64,000 nt of DNA from Geothrix campi (GCF_024609265.1 NZ_JANHMP010000001.1:1178001-1242000); one strand, 5' to 3'. Counted from the stretch's first letter, positions 1-10,363 are shown. Numbers and translations are program-made. Notes: generated from the letters alone by a model not told the origin.

Positions 1-334
1 GGATGCAGGGCCCTACCACATCGATGTGAACCTGCTGGAGTCCTGGATCGGGCTCACTCCTGATTTGGGTGGGGGCCGTGCCACTCAGACCGCAGGCACC
101 GTTTCCATCACCCGCAACCTCAACGACGCCTGGTCCATCACCGGCGAACTGTACGCCCTGCAGGCCACACCGGTGAATGCGCGCATCGCCTCCAATCTCT
201 GGGCCGTGGCCTACAAGGTGTCGAAGCGGCTGGTGCTGGATGCGGGCGTGGATGTGGGGCTGACCCAAGGGGCGCCCCGCTACACCCTCTTCGCGGGACT
301 CACGGTGGGCCTGGGACGCTTCCGCAAGCCATGA
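1..334 (+). CDS. Outer-membrane beta-barrel (transporter-like) protein, 3' end only
   Basis: The reading frame is open to the left edge of the window, so only about the last 110 residues are present. The visible part has alternating polar and hydrophobic residues, and near its end it reads KRLVLDAGVDVGLT followed by LFAGLTVGLGRF and then a short basic tail. A terminal aromatic strand of this kind is typical of Gram-negative outer-membrane barrels, and the wording resembles the C-terminus of proteins annotated as transporters of the MetA/phenol-degradation type. The substrate cannot be inferred. The stop overlaps the start of xseA (ATGA), so the two genes are probably co-transcribed. Confidence 0.6.
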   Translation, partial: DAGPYHIDVNLLESWIGLTPDLGGGRATQTAGTVSITRNLNDAWSITGELYALQATPVNARIASNLWAVAYKVSKRLVLDAGVDVGLTQGAPRYTLFAGLTVGLGRFRKP

Positions 335-1647
335 GTGACTCGGCGCCCCTTTCCGTCAAGCGCCTGCTGGAGCAGGTGAAGGCCAAGCTGGAACCGCCGT
401 TCGCGGCGGTGTGCGTGGTGGGGGAGGTGTCGAATTTCCGGGGCTCGGGGAAGCACTGGTACTTCACGCTGAAGGAGGAGGGCGCGGCGCTGTCCTGCGC
501 GGTGTGGGCGGGGCAGCAGCGGTTCCTCCAGCACAAGCCGGCGGATGGGCAGCGGGTGGTGCTCAAGGGCAGCCTCAACCTCTATGTGGCGGGCGGAACG
601 ATCACGCTGGCCGTGACGCACTGCGAGCCCGCGGGTGTGGGCGACCTGCAGGCGCGGCTGCGGGCGCTGGAGGCGGATCTGCGCGCCCAGGGCCTCTTCG
701 ACCGGCCCAAGCGCCCCCTGCCCCGCTTCCCGAAGAAGCTCGGCATCGTGGCGGCCCTGGGGGGCGCGGCCCTGCGCGATGTGCTGGAGGTGACGGCCCG
801 CCGCGCGCCGGGCATCCACCTGCTCATCGCCCCCGCGGCGGCCCAGGGCGAGCGCTGTGTGCCGGAGACGCTCCTCGCGATCCAGGAACTCCAGGATCCC
901 CACTGGGGCTGCGAGGCCCTGCTGCTGGTGCGGGGCGGCGGCAGCCTGGAGGACCTCTGGGCCTTCAATGATCCGGAGCTGGTGCGCGCCGTGGTGGAGT
1001 GCCGCATCCCCGTCATCACCGGCGTGGGCCACGAGATTGATACGACACTGGTGGACCTGGCCGCGGACCGCCGCGCCGCCACGCCCAGCCAGGCCGCGGA
1101 GCTGGCCACGCCGGACCGTGCGGCCCTGGGCGCGGAGCTGCGCCGCCGCATGGAGGCCCTGACGGCCAAGACCGCCTGGCGCCTGCGGGGCCTGGAGACC
1201 ACGCTCAACCTGCTGACGGACCACGGCCTGCAGCGGGCGGATCCCGTGGCGACGCTCGGCTCCCGACTGCTCACCCTGGGCCAGCGCCTGGCCCTGGCCC
1301 ACCCCAGCCGCGGCCTCGATGCCGCAGGCGGGCGCCTGGCCCTGCTGCGCCAGCGCCTGGGGCAGGCCGCCGGCCGCGCCGCCGGGGAGATGGACCTACC
1401 GCGGGTGCGCGAGGCCCAGCGCGCCCTGGCGCCGGCGGTCCTGCGGGGGCTCCAACGGCGGGATCAGCGCCTGGCGGTGCTCGCGGAGCGCCTGCGGGGC
1501 CTCGACCCCGCCGGGCCCCTGCAGCGGGGTTTCGTGCTGGCCCTGGATGCCGTAGGGCGCCCCGTCACCGCCGCGCTGGCGCAGCCCGCCGGGGCCGCCC
1601 TGCGCCTTCGGTGGCGTGACGGCGAGCGGAAGGCCCGGCTGGAATAA
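331..1647 (+). CDS. xseA: Exodeoxyribonuclease VII large subunit
   Basis: This 438-residue protein matches the usual XseA size. It is the catalytic subunit of exonuclease VII, a cytoplasmic enzyme that degrades single-stranded DNA from both ends. The N-terminus is an OB-fold with the family phrase VCVVGEVSNFRGSGKHWYF. The central region holds LLVRGGGSLEDLWAFNDPEL and then GVGHEIDTTLVDLAADRRAATPS, both hallmarks of the nuclease domain. The C-terminal half is Arg/Leu-rich and helical, and ends with PLQRGFVLALDAVGRPV, the normal family ending. The gene overlaps the preceding stop by four bases. The small subunit xseB, often adjacent, is not found next to it. Confidence 0.95.
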   Translation: MSDSAPLSVKRLLEQVKAKLEPPFAAVCVVGEVSNFRGSGKHWYFTLKEEGAALSCAVWAGQQRFLQHKPADGQRVVLKGSLNLYVAGGTITLAVTHCEPAGVGDLQARLRALEADLRAQGLFDRPKRPLPRFPKKLGIVAALGGAALRDVLEVTARRAPGIHLLIAPAAAQGERCVPETLLAIQELQDPHWGCEALLLVRGGGSLEDLWAFNDPELVRAVVECRIPVITGVGHEIDTTLVDLAADRRAATPSQAAELATPDRAALGAELRRRMEALTAKTAWRLRGLETTLNLLTDHGLQRADPVATLGSRLLTLGQRLALAHPSRGLDAAGGRLALLRQRLGQAAGRAAGEMDLPRVREAQRALAPAVLRGLQRRDQRLAVLAERLRGLDPAGPLQRGFVLALDAVGRPVTAALAQPAGAALRLRWRDGERKARLE

Positions 1648-1699
1648 CGACAAATTTCAGCCGGCGGTGGTTTATGACGATGGAGCCCTAGGCAGGACT

Positions 1700-4303
1700 A
1701 TGTCAAAAACGTATTTTTTACTACCACCCTTCAGGAAATATCTGACGATCACCCTGATGACCCTCATCTCGGCCATCGGCTTGGCCGCGGCTCCGCAGCG
1801 GGTGGTCAAGGTGGCGGTGTTCCCCAATGTTCCGGCCATCTTCATGGACAAACAGGGGGAACCCTATGGCTTCTACGTGGACATGCTCCGGGAGGTGGCG
1901 GCCAAGGAGGGCTGGGACCTGCGCTTCGTCCCCGGCACCTGGCAGGAAAGCCTCGACCGGGTCCAGTCCGGTGAAGTGGACCTGCTCACCTGCGTGGCCT
2001 ACACCCCGGAGCGCGATCGCTATCTGGACTACGGGCAGGAACCCTCGTTCACGGTGTGGAGCATCCTGTACACCCATCCCGGCTCCGGCATCACCAATGT
2101 GCTGGACACCCGCAACCGCCGCATCGCCCTCATGCGGGGGGACATCAATGGCGAGCATTTCCGGGAGCTCTGCACCCAGTTCAACCTTTCCGCCGTCTTC
2201 AGCGAATACAACGGCTTTTCCGATGTGCTCCAGGCCGTGGCCGATGGGCATGCCGACGGGGGCGTGACCTCCAATATCTACGGCTACTCTCAGGAATCCT
2301 TGTACGGGGTGGAGCGCACCCCGGTGGTCTTCAGCCCCTTCGATCACCACTTCGCCACCCGGGAAGGGCAGAACGGCGATCTGCTGGCGGCGCTGGACGC
2401 CTACCTCCGCGACGGGCGGAACCGGCCCGACTCCGGCTACCACCGGGCCATCAACCGCTGGCTGTCCCCCCAATCGAAGGTGGGGCTGCCCCCCTGGGCC
2501 TGGCGGACGGGCCTGGCCATCCTCGCGGCGCTCGCCCTGTCCATCGCGGTGGCGTTCACCTTCCGACGCAAGGTTGGGAAGGCCACGGCAGAGATCAGGG
2601 ATTTGAATCGGGGCCTTGAGCGGGAACTGGCGGAACGGAAGCGGGTGGCGGAGCAGATCCTCCACATGGTCAACGGCCTTTCCGCCGCCACGGGGGAATC
2701 CTTCCTCCACGAGCTGGTCAAACACCTGGCCCAGGCCACGGAAGCGGACGTGGCCTTCATCGGAGAGTGCCTCAGCGCCGGCGACGCGGGGCGGATCCGC
2801 ACCCTGTCGGTCTTCTCCAGAGGCGTTCCCGGAGAGAACTTCGAATACGCCCAGGCTGGAACCCCGTGCGAGCGAGCCCTCCGCGGCGAGGTCTGCGTGT
2901 TCGCCGCCCATGTCCAGGAGAGCTTCCCCACCTGCGGGATGCTGCGCGATCAAAATGCGGATAGCTATATCGGCGCCCCCCTCGTCGATTCCCAGGGCCG
3001 GACCCTCGGCGTGCTGGCCGTGCTCCATCGCGCTTCTCCGGCCTCCCCTGCGGAGGTCGCCGCCCTGCTGCGGATCTTCTCCACCCGGGCCGCCGCGGAA
3101 CTGGAACGACGCAACGCGGAGGAGGCCCGGCTGCTGCTCGAACGGCAGATGCAGCACGCGCAGAAGCTGGAGAGCCTGGGCGTGCTCGCGGGCGGCATCG
3201 CCCATGACTTCAACAACCTGCTCACCGCCATGCTGGGCCACATGAACGTGGCTCAGCTGAAGCTCGCCCCCGAATCGCCCGCCATGCCCCACCTGGACAG
3301 CCTGGAGCAGATCATCCACCGGGCCGCGGATCTCACCCGCCAGATGCTCGCCTACTCCGGCAAGGGCCGCTTCGTGGTGCGCCCCTACGACCTGAACCAT
3401 GTGGTGCAGGAAGTCACCCACCTGCTCGAAGTCTCCATCCCGAAGAAGATCGCCCTCCGGTTCCAGCTGGCCCCGGTGCTGCCCCTGGTGGAGGCCGACG
3501 CGGCCCAGATCCAGCAGGTGATCATGAACCTGGTCACCAATGCGGCGGACGCCATCGGCGAGACCGAAGGCACCATCCGCCTGAGCACCGGCAGCCTCGA
3601 GGTGGACCGCGCCTACCTCGACCAGGTCTTCCAGGGCCAGGACCTGGCGCCGGGCGCCTACGTGACCCTGGAGGTGAGCGACAGCGGCTGCGGGATGACG
3701 CCGGAGATCCAGGCCCGCATCTTCGAGCCCTTCTTCACCACCAAGCTCTCGGGCCGCGGCCTGGGCTTGTCGGCCACGGTGGGCATCCTCCGGGGCCACC
3801 ACGCCGGCCTTCGGATCTACAGCGAAGCGGGCCATGGCACGACCTTCAAGCTGCTCTTCCCCGCCAGCGAAGTCCTTGGCGAGGCCGCACCCGCGCCGGC
3901 CGCCGCACCCGCGCCCTCGGGGCGGGTCACGGTGCTGCTCGTGGATGACGAGGAGATGATCCGCGAAGCGGCCGCCGCCGCCCTGGAATCGCTTGGCCTC
4001 ACCGTCATCACGGCCGGGAACGGGTTCGAGGCCCTGGACGTCCTCCACCACCGGGGCGGCGAGGTCGACGTGGTGCTCATGGACCTCACCATGCCGCACA
4101 TGGATGGGCGGGAGGCCTTCCAGGAGATCCGCCGCATCCTGCCCCAGCTCCCGGTGATCCTCAGCAGCGGCTACAGCGAGCAGGAATCCCTCCAGGACTT
4201 CATGGGCCGCGGCCTCACCGCCTTCCTCCAGAAGCCCTACACCCTGCGCACCCTGGAGCAGACCGTGCTGGGCGCCGTGGGAAAAGGCCCCAAAGACATG
4301 TGA
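1700..4303 (+). CDS. Hybrid sensor histidine kinase with extracytoplasmic solute-binding sensor
   Basis: The frame opens earlier, but the ATG at 1700 is the likely start because the protein then begins with a signal/anchor segment ending near GLAAA; this gives 867 residues. Domain order is: SBP_bac_3-type periplasmic sensor (about 35-265), membrane helix (about 270-290), GAF domain (about 320-470), HisKA with phospho-acceptor His502 in [11 protein letters not shown], HATPase with NAADAIGE and GLGLSATVG boxes, and a C-terminal receiver with Asp795 in [12 protein letters not shown]. It should sense a small ligand outside the membrane and autophosphorylate in the cytoplasm, then pass phosphate to its own receiver. 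No separate response regulator is next to it, so the output is unknown. Confidence 0.9.
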   Translation: MSKTYFLLPPFRKYLTITLMTLISAIGLAAAPQRVVKVAVFPNVPAIFMDKQGEPYGFYVDMLREVAAKEGWDLRFVPGTWQESLDRVQSGEVDLLTCVAYTPERDRYLDYGQEPSFTVWSILYTHPGSGITNVLDTRNRRIALMRGDINGEHFRELCTQFNLSAVFSEYNGFSDVLQAVADGHADGGVTSNIYGYSQESLYGVERTPVVFSPFDHHFATREGQNGDLLAALDAYLRDGRNRPDSGYHRAINRWLSPQSKVGLPPWAWRTGLAILAALALSIAVAFTFRRKVGKATAEIRDLNRGLERELAERKRVAEQILHMVNGLSAATGESFLHELVKHLAQATEADVAFIGECLSAGDAGRIRTLSVFSRGVPGENFEYAQAGTPCERALRGEVCVFAAHVQESFPTCGMLRDQNADSYIGAPLVDSQGRTLGVLAVLHRASPASPAEVAALLRIFSTRAAAELERRNAEEARLLLERQMQHAQKLESLGVLAGGIAHDFNNLLTAMLGHMNVAQLKLAPESPAMPHLDSLEQIIHRAADLTRQMLAYSGKGRFVVRPYDLNHVVQEVTHLLEVSIPKKIALRFQLAPVLPLVEADAAQIQQVIMNLVTNAADAIGETEGTIRLSTGSLEVDRAYLDQVFQGQDLAPGAYVTLEVSDSGCGMTPEIQARIFEPFFTTKLSGRGLGLSATVGILRGHHAGLRIYSEAGHGTTFKLLFPASEVLGEAAPAPAAAPAPSGRVTVLLVDDEEMIREAAAAALESLGLTVITAGNGFEALDVLHHRGGEVDVVLMDLTMPHMDGREAFQEIRRILPQLPVILSSGYSEQESLQDFMGRGLTAFLQKPYTLRTLEQTVLGAVGKGPKDM

Positions 4304-4351
4304 CAATCCGCGCCGCGTGGTAGTAAGGTAAAAAAAATCGCCGGTGCCCAA

Positions 4352-7111
4352 ATGTCCAATGAATCCGATGCCGAGTCCGCGCCCTCTTTCCGGAGGCGGA
4401 TTCTGGAAGCCGGCACGCAGGTGGGCCGGTTCCGCGTAGAGGCCCTGCTGGGCACCGGCGGCATGGGCGAGGTCTACCAGGCCTGGGATCCGACGCTCGA
4501 ACGCAGCGTAGCGCTGAAGGCCCTGCGGGCGGGTGCCGATCGCGAGGCCTCCGCACCGGAGCGCTTCCGGCGCGAGGCCTTGGCCCTGGCCCAGCTCAAC
4601 CATCCGAATGTCTGCCAGGTGCACGACTGGATGGAAAGCCCCAGCGGCACCTACATCGCCATGGAACTCATCGAGGGGCGCACCCTGGACCAGGCCGCGC
4701 CAGATCTCACCGTGCGCGAGAAGCTCCAGGTGGTCAGTGCCGTGGCCCACGCCCTGGAAGCCGCTCACGCGAAGGGGCTGATCCACCGCGATCTGAAGCC
4801 CGGCAACGTCATGGTGGCCCAGGCGCCGGGCAGCCGGAAGCTCCAGGTGAAGGTGCTCGACTTCGGCCTGGCGCGGCTGGTGGATCCGTCGGGCCCGGGG
4901 GAAAGCCGCACCACGCCCTCGGGGGTGCCGACCCTGGCCACCCTCAAAGCCATGGAAGAGGCCGAACGGGCGAAGGACTGCACGGCCGTCGAGGGTGGCG
5001 AGGAACCCTCCGGCAACCAGGCCTGGGAGCGGATCACCCAGGCCGGGACCTTCATGGGGAGCCCGAGCTATGCGTCCCCAGAGCAGATCCAGGGCCAGGC
5101 GGCGGGTTCCTCCAGCGATGTGTTCTCCCTCGGCATCCTCGCCTGGGAACTGCTCGCGAAAGAGCATCCCTTCCCCGGCGAAGGACGGGCGCGGATGCTG
5201 GCCATCGTCCGGGGCGGCCACCGGGATCTCAAGGTCCGCGGCCTGCCCTCGGGAGCCGCCGAGCTGCTGCTGGCCATGCTGGACGCCCACCCCTTCAAGC
5301 GGCCCACCGCAGCTCAGGTGGGCCGACGGCTCGACGACCTGCTTCGGCCCCGCAGCGCCCTGCGCTGGGCCGGTGCCTCTGCCCTCGGCGCGCTGGCCCT
5401 GGCCGCGGGCGTGAACTGGTTCACGTCCCGGGGGATCATCGCCGACCTGACCCGCCAGCGCCCCGCGCGGCTCGCGGTCCTGCCCTTCACCAACGCCACC
5501 GGGGATGACCGGCTGGATTCCATGACGCAGCTCGTGCTGCCGCAGATGCTCGAGACCTCTCTGGGCGGCCAGGCCAAGCTCGCGCCCGTGGATGGCGACA
5601 GCCTGGCCCGAGGCCGCGCGGCCCTGCGCCTGGCGCTCCGGGGGCCGATCCCCGCGGAGGATCAGACCCGCCTGATCGCCGCCCTGGGCGCCCAGCTGGT
5701 CCTGCGCGGCACCCTCACTCGGGGCAGCGGTACCTCGGTGGTGCTGGCCTATGAGCTCCGGGACGCCTCCGGAAAGGTCCGCCATGCCGGCGAAACCCGC
5801 GAGGCCAGCGACCGCGTGGCCGTGTCCCTGCCCCTGGCCCGCAAGGTGGCGGCGGAACTCATCAAGGCCGTGGATCCCCTGGCCTCCCAGCCCAAGGCGA
5901 TGCTGCCCGTGGCTCCTGAAGCCCTGGAGGCCTATGTCCGCGGCGCCGACCTCATGGACCGGGGGGATTTCAAGGAGGCCGCACCGGCGTTCCAGTCCGC
6001 GGCGCTGAAGGCTCCTGATTTCGCGCCGGCGATCCTCGGCTATGCCCGGTGCCTCAGCCGCCTGGCCGATGTCCCCCCCGAGCCGGTGTTCCAATGGGCC
6101 CGCTGGTCCGCCCGTGCCCAGGGGGATCGCGTCAGCGAGATGAAGGCCCTCCACTACCTCTCCGTGCGGCACGGCGATCGGGGCCAGTGGGAGGCTTCGG
6201 ACCGCATCGGCCGCGAGGCCCTCGACCTGGCCAAGGCCCTTGGGGAGACTTCCTTCGAAGCCGGCATCCGCGCCACCCTCGGGGTGAACTTCCAGCGCCA
6301 GCACAAACCCGCCGAGGCGGAGGCTGAGTACCAGCAGGCCCTGGCCATGTACCAGCGCCTGGGCGACCAGTTGAACGCCACCCGATCCCTGAACAACCTG
6401 GCCGTGCTCGAAAAGGAGCGCGGCCACCTCAAGGACGCGGAAGCCCGCTACCAGAGCGCCCTCCAGACCGTACAGGCCTATGGCGACCGCTGGGGCGAAT
6501 CCTTCATCACCAACAACCTGGGGGACCTGGCGCTGGCCCAGGAAGGCGGCCTGGACCGGGCCGAGACCTTCTTCCGCAAGGCGCAGTCGCTGCGTGAAAC
6601 CATCGGCGACGCCAACGGCCTGGCCTACTCCCTGATGGGCCTGGCCAGCGTCGCCCAGGCGCGGGGCGAGTTGGACCGCGCCGAGGGCCTGGAACGCCAG
6701 TGCCTCGAGCAGGCCCGCAAGACCCAGCTTCGTCCCATGGAGGCCACGGCCCTCTACAACCTGGGGGAGATCAATCGGGATGCCAGCCGCTACGACGTGG
6801 CCCGCACGTTCTACCGGCAGTCCCTCGCCCTCCACCAGGAGCTGCAAGACGCCCTCATGGAGACGCACTGCCTGGCCGCTGAAGCCGAATGCATGGCCCG
6901 GGAGGGCCGGCGCGGCATGGCCCGCGCCCTGCTCGACCGGAGCCGGGCCCTATCCACCGAGGAGACGCCCTACATCCTTCGCGCCCAGGCGTGGCTGGCC
7001 CGCAGCGAGGGTCGAGCGGAGGAGGCGAAGCTCCTCTTCGCGAAGGCCCTCGGCGAGGCCCGCATCCAGGCCCCGGAGATCGTACGGGAGCTGAAGGAGG
7101 CTTTGCGCTAG
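4352..7111 (+). CDS. Membrane-anchored Ser/Thr protein kinase with TolB-like and TPR domains
   Basis: The 919-residue protein begins with a Hanks-type kinase domain: glycine loop GTGGMGEVY, Lys56, HRDLKPGNV with catalytic Asp147, and DFGLARL with Asp170. An insert of about 60 residues lies between DFG and the activation segment (GTFMGSPSYASPEQ). A single membrane helix (about 336-356) follows, then a segment starting RLAVLPFTNATGD that resembles the TolB/FlgO-like N-terminal domain seen in CadC-like sensors, and finally seven or more TPR repeats to the C-terminus. The architecture predicts a cytoplasmic kinase with an extracytoplasmic protein-binding part. Only 48 bases separate it from the upstream histidine kinase gene. 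Substrates are unknown. Confidence 0.9.
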   Translation: MSNESDAESAPSFRRRILEAGTQVGRFRVEALLGTGGMGEVYQAWDPTLERSVALKALRAGADREASAPERFRREALALAQLNHPNVCQVHDWMESPSGTYIAMELIEGRTLDQAAPDLTVREKLQVVSAVAHALEAAHAKGLIHRDLKPGNVMVAQAPGSRKLQVKVLDFGLARLVDPSGPGESRTTPSGVPTLATLKAMEEAERAKDCTAVEGGEEPSGNQAWERITQAGTFMGSPSYASPEQIQGQAAGSSSDVFSLGILAWELLAKEHPFPGEGRARMLAIVRGGHRDLKVRGLPSGAAELLLAMLDAHPFKRPTAAQVGRRLDDLLRPRSALRWAGASALGALALAAGVNWFTSRGIIADLTRQRPARLAVLPFTNATGDDRLDSMTQLVLPQMLETSLGGQAKLAPVDGDSLARGRAALRLALRGPIPAEDQTRLIAALGAQLVLRGTLTRGSGTSVVLAYELRDASGKVRHAGETREASDRVAVSLPLARKVAAELIKAVDPLASQPKAMLPVAPEALEAYVRGADLMDRGDFKEAAPAFQSAALKAPDFAPAILGYARCLSRLADVPPEPVFQWARWSARAQGDRVSEMKALHYLSVRHGDRGQWEASDRIGREALDLAKALGETSFEAGIRATLGVNFQRQHKPAEAEAEYQQALAMYQRLGDQLNATRSLNNLAVLEKERGHLKDAEARYQSALQTVQAYGDRWGESFITNNLGDLALAQEGGLDRAETFFRKAQSLRETIGDANGLAYSLMGLASVAQARGELDRAEGLERQCLEQARKTQLRPMEATALYNLGEINRDASRYDVARTFYRQSLALHQELQDALMETHCLAAEAECMAREGRRGMARALLDRSRALSTEETPYILRAQAWLARSEGRAEEAKLLFAKALGEARIQAPEIVRELKEALR

Positions 7112-7133
7112 GCCGCTGCTGAGAGGGGCCCGG

Positions 7134-9065
7134 TCAACGCTTCAGGATGAGCAGGGTCAGGTCGTCCGCCAGCGGACGGCTCTGAGTGAAGGCCACCACA
7201 TCCGCAAGGATGGTGGCCTGCAGGTCCTCGGTGGGACCGGCGAGCAGGGCCTCCAGCCGGTCTTCGCCGTAGAAGGTGTCATCCGGCGCCTGGGCCTCGG
7301 ACAACCCATCGGTGTAGAAGATCAGGCTGTCGCCGGGTTCCAGGACGCCCTCGCTGGGCTCCAGCGTGTCCTTGAACCGGGTGGCGCTGAGCCCCACGCC
7401 CAGGCCGCCGGGGTGGAGGCGCGTCACGCGGCCATCCACGCGGCGCAGGAAGGCGGAGGGGTGACCCGCCCGCACGAACTGGTAGCGGCCCGTCCGGGGG
7501 TGGAAGGTGCCGTAGGCGAGGGTGAGGAAGAGCCGGCGGTCATGGCCCTGGCACCAGATGCCATTGAGGCGATCGGCCACCTCGACGGGGCTGAGGGCCT
7601 CCTTGTCCAGGGCCGACAGCACGCCTTTGGTCTCCGCGGCGTAGAAGGCGGCGCTGGTCCCCTTCCCGCTCACATCCAGGATCAGGAAGGCCAGGCTCCC
7701 GTCCGCCAGGGGGAACAGGTCGTAGTAGTCCCCCGCCACCTCGCGGGCCGGCAGGATGGTGGCCCGCACCGAAGGCATCCGCAGGGCCTCCAGGTCCGGC
7801 AGCAGCCGCATCTGGACCTCGCGGGCCACACGCAGTTCCTCCTCCATCCGCAGGCGCTCCTCCCGCTCGGAGGCCGCGGCCTGGAGGCGGGCGGCCATGT
7901 CGTTGAAGGCCGTGGAGAGTTGGGCCACCTGATCCCTGCCCCGCGGCCGGATGCGCGTGGAGAAATCGCCGAGGCTGAGGCGCTTCACCCCGCCATCCAG
8001 ATCGTTCACCGCCCGGCCGAGGGACCAGGCCAGGACCAGCCCCAGGACCGCCGCCACGGCCTGGGCCAGCAGCAAGCCCATGAGCGCCAGGGCGACCACG
8101 ACGATGGCCTTCACGGTGCCCTCGGACAGCGCCTGGCGTTCGCCGGAGCGGAAGCCCGCGAACAGGGCATAGAGGTTGGTCTCGGGGGTCGCGGTCAGCA
8201 CCATGGGGCGCCCCGTGGACCAGTCCAGGATGGGGAACGCCAGAGGCGGCAGGTTGAAGGGGGCGAACAATCCGGAGCCCTGGAGCGGCTTCCCCTTGGT
8301 CCAGGTCGCGAGGGTCTCCCGCTGGCCCACGAGGATGGGGGCGTCCCGCTCCGTGCGCCGGTCGCCGGTCTTGATCTGCAAGGTCTCCGCGCCCTCGCGG
8401 CCTTCCTTCCGCGGAGTCAGCTGGAACACCACCTGCCCCCCCGCCAGAGCCTGGGCGCGGTCGCCGAGGATGCCGAGGTTGAGCGAGAGGATCCGATAGC
8501 CGCCGGGTTCCTTCCGCACGGCCCGGAGGTAGGTATCCTTGCGGCCCCCGGCCTGGTCCGCATCGTGGCTGTCGGCCCAGACCATGCCGACGAACGTGTC
8601 ACTGACGCCTTCGGGCAATTGTGGCGCGTGCTCCACCCAGGCGCCGCCATAGGTGTGGAGGGCCTGCAGGGCCGCGGCCCCGGAGGGCTCGGCATTGGCC
8701 ACCTTCAAGGCCTCCTCCCAGGCCGTCAGGGTCTGCTGGGTGGAACGGCTCACCTGCGCGCCGAGTCCCAGCCAGCTCACGGAGATGAGCATCAAGCCCA
8801 GGGCCACCACGGGGAGCACGGACATCAGGGCGAGGATCATCCAGAGCCGCCGGGACACCCGGAACAGCAACCGATCCCAGATCCAGCGCAGCCCGCGGAG
8901 GAGGAGCACCAGACCGCCGATCCAGGCCACCACCGCGGCGCAACCCGAGTCCACGGGCCGCCGGGAGAGGAGCAGGCCGACGGCCAGCGCCACCCAGGGC
9001 CAGTGGCGGCGGAAGCGGAAGGCGGCCCAGCCGCGGCGGATCAGATCCAGGCTCCGGGACGGCAT
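7134..9065 (-). CDS. Membrane-bound PP2C-type (RsbU/SpoIIE-like) serine phosphatase with HAMP domain
   Basis: The 643-residue protein has three predicted membrane helices in its first 100 residues, an extracytoplasmic region, and another helix near 320-345. A HAMP segment follows (LSLGDFSTRIRPRGRDQVAQL) and then a coiled linker ending in EVQMRLLPD. The C-terminal PP2C/SpoIIE domain has the metal-binding phrases REVAGDYYDLFPL, LDVSGKGTSAAF and FYTDGLSEA. The family dephosphorylates STAS-type anti-anti-sigma proteins in partner-switching pathways. It converges on the Ser/Thr kinase gene and lies 7 bp after fabG on the same strand, so it is probably read from the fabG transcript. Confidence 0.9.
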   Translation of the reverse strand: MPSRSLDLIRRGWAAFRFRRHWPWVALAVGLLLSRRPVDSGCAAVVAWIGGLVLLLRGLRWIWDRLLFRVSRRLWMILALMSVLPVVALGLMLISVSWLGLGAQVSRSTQQTLTAWEEALKVANAEPSGAAALQALHTYGGAWVEHAPQLPEGVSDTFVGMVWADSHDADQAGGRKDTYLRAVRKEPGGYRILSLNLGILGDRAQALAGGQVVFQLTPRKEGREGAETLQIKTGDRRTERDAPILVGQRETLATWTKGKPLQGSGLFAPFNLPPLAFPILDWSTGRPMVLTATPETNLYALFAGFRSGERQALSEGTVKAIVVVALALMGLLLAQAVAAVLGLVLAWSLGRAVNDLDGGVKRLSLGDFSTRIRPRGRDQVAQLSTAFNDMAARLQAAASEREERLRMEEELRVAREVQMRLLPDLEALRMPSVRATILPAREVAGDYYDLFPLADGSLAFLILDVSGKGTSAAFYAAETKGVLSALDKEALSPVEVADRLNGIWCQGHDRRLFLTLAYGTFHPRTGRYQFVRAGHPSAFLRRVDGRVTRLHPGGLGVGLSATRFKDTLEPSEGVLEPGDSLIFYTDGLSEAQAPDDTFYGEDRLEALLAGPTEDLQATILADVVAFTQSRPLADDLTLLILKR

Positions 9066-9072
9066 GATCGGC

Positions 9073-9819
9073 TCAGACCATCAACATGCCGCCGTTGACG
9101 CTGAGGACCTGGCCGGTGATGTAGCCCGCCTCGTCGCTCGCCAGGAAGGCCACGGAAGCGGCGATGTCGTCGCCGGTGCCCATGCGGCCCAGGGGGATCT
9201 GCTTGGTGAACTCGGCCCTCACCTCCGCGGGCAGACCCGCGGTCATGGCGGTCTCGATGTAGCCCGGCGTCACCGCGTTGGCGGTCACGTTGCGACTGGC
9301 CAGCTCCCGCGCCACGGACTTGGTGAGGCCGATGAGGCCCGCCTTGGCCGCCACATAGTTCGCCTGGCCGGCGTTGCCCATCTGGCCCACCACCGAGGCG
9401 ATGTTGATGATGCGGCCCCAGCGCTGCTTCATCATGGGTTTGGTGGCCGCCTGGATGGCCGTCCACGCGCCCTTGAGGTTGGTGTCGATCACCGCGTCCC
9501 AGTCTTCCTCTTTCATCTGGATGAGCAGCTTGTCGCGGGTGATGCCCGCGTTGTTCACCAGGATGTGGATGGCGCCGAAGCGCTCCACCGTCGTGGCCAC
9601 CGCGGCGCGAACAGAGGCCCCATCCGCCAGGTCGGCCACCACCACCTCGGCCTTGCCGCCTTCCGCCGTGATGGCATCCGCCACCTCCTGGAGCTTCCTC
9701 AGCGTGCGGGCGGCACAGACCACCGTGGCGCCCTGGGCGGCCAGGCGCTTCGCGATGGCTTCGCCGATGCCCTGGCTGGCGCCGGTGACGAGGGCGATCT
9801 TGCCGTCGAGGCGGAACAT
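9073..9819 (-). CDS. fabG: 3-oxoacyl-[acyl-carrier-protein] reductase
   Basis: This 248-residue short-chain dehydrogenase reduces 3-oxoacyl-ACP with NADPH in the fatty acid elongation cycle. Visible features are the nucleotide motif TGASQGIGEAIA near residue 14, the NNAG motif, catalytic Ser in NIASVVGQMGNAGQ, and the YVAAK Tyr-Lys pair. The C-terminus GYITGQVLSVNGGMLMV is typical of FabG. A strong GGAGG ribosome site precedes the ATG. It stands apart from the fabD-plsX cluster and the fabI gene in this window, so it could serve another pathway, but the sequence is of the general FabG type. Confidence 0.92.
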   Translation of the reverse strand: MFRLDGKIALVTGASQGIGEAIAKRLAAQGATVVCAARTLRKLQEVADAITAEGGKAEVVVADLADGASVRAAVATTVERFGAIHILVNNAGITRDKLLIQMKEEDWDAVIDTNLKGAWTAIQAATKPMMKQRWGRIINIASVVGQMGNAGQANYVAAKAGLIGLTKSVARELASRNVTANAVTPGYIETAMTAGLPAEVRAEFTKQIPLGRMGTGDDIAASVAFLASDEAGYITGQVLSVNGGMLMV

Positions 9820-9874
9820 GGGACCTCCGAATGAGTGAAGGTCCAGTCTAGCAAGGCACTGCCGGACAGCCCGT

Positions 9875-10309
9875 TCAGGCGTCGGGACTGCCGCTCATGA
9901 GCACCGTGTCCACCTCGGTCTGGCCGGGGGCGGGCACCCGCAGCCTGATCTTGGGATTGAAGTCCGAGCCGTGGAGACGCACGTCCAGGTGGGTGGTCCC
10001 GGGTTCGATCCGGGTGGTGCCGATGAGCGTCTCGGCGCCTCGGGCCTCCATCTGGCAGAGGCGATGGCGGAGACGCGACTCACCGCCGCCCTGGAAACTG
10101 GCCCGGAGGAACCGGGGCCAGAGGGCCTTCAGGCTGACCCGGACGGTCCCCGCGTCCACGCGCTCGAGCTGCACGATGGCGCCCTGGCCCTGCCGGGCGT
10201 CCACATGGGCCTGGAGCCGCGAGGAGGCCGCTTCCCAGGTCTCGGTGGCGAGCGCCGTCCGGGCTGCGGATAGAGCGATCACAAGCGACAGGAGTCGGAT
10301 GGAAAACAT
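9875..10309 (-). CDS. Small exported protein of unknown function
   Basis: The 144-residue protein starts with a clear Sec signal peptide (about residues 1-21, ending LATE). The rest is rich in beta-strand patterns with Arg and Gly and contains one Cys (RLCQMEARG). I do not recognise the family. A ribosome site GAGG lies at a proper distance before the ATG. It sits between the fabG promoter side and an alpha/beta hydrolase gene, both on the same strand, and may be periplasmic. Confidence 0.6.
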   Translation of the reverse strand: MFSIRLLSLVIALSAARTALATETWEAASSRLQAHVDARQGQGAIVQLERVDAGTVRVSLKALWPRFLRASFQGGGESRLRHRLCQMEARGAETLIGTTRIEPGTTHLDVRLHGSDFNPKIRLRVPAPGQTEVDTVLMSGSPDA

Positions 10310-10363
10310 GAATACCTCGGAAGATCTTTTCCTATGATGAAACGATCCCCATCCTGTTTCTAC

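Noticed and set aside
1718-4326. TTACTACCAC at 1718 and GTGGTAGTAA at 4317, an inverted 10-mer around the hybrid kinase gene
   Set aside because: The first copy is inside the coding start of the kinase, and a 10-base match at this distance can arise by chance.
1721-6868. A 1715-codon open frame on the minus strand across two plus-strand genes
   Set aside because: It lies antisense to two clearly recognisable signalling genes. Its translation is low-complexity in Gly, Ala, Leu and Gln with no domain, as expected from GC-rich codon bias on the other strand.
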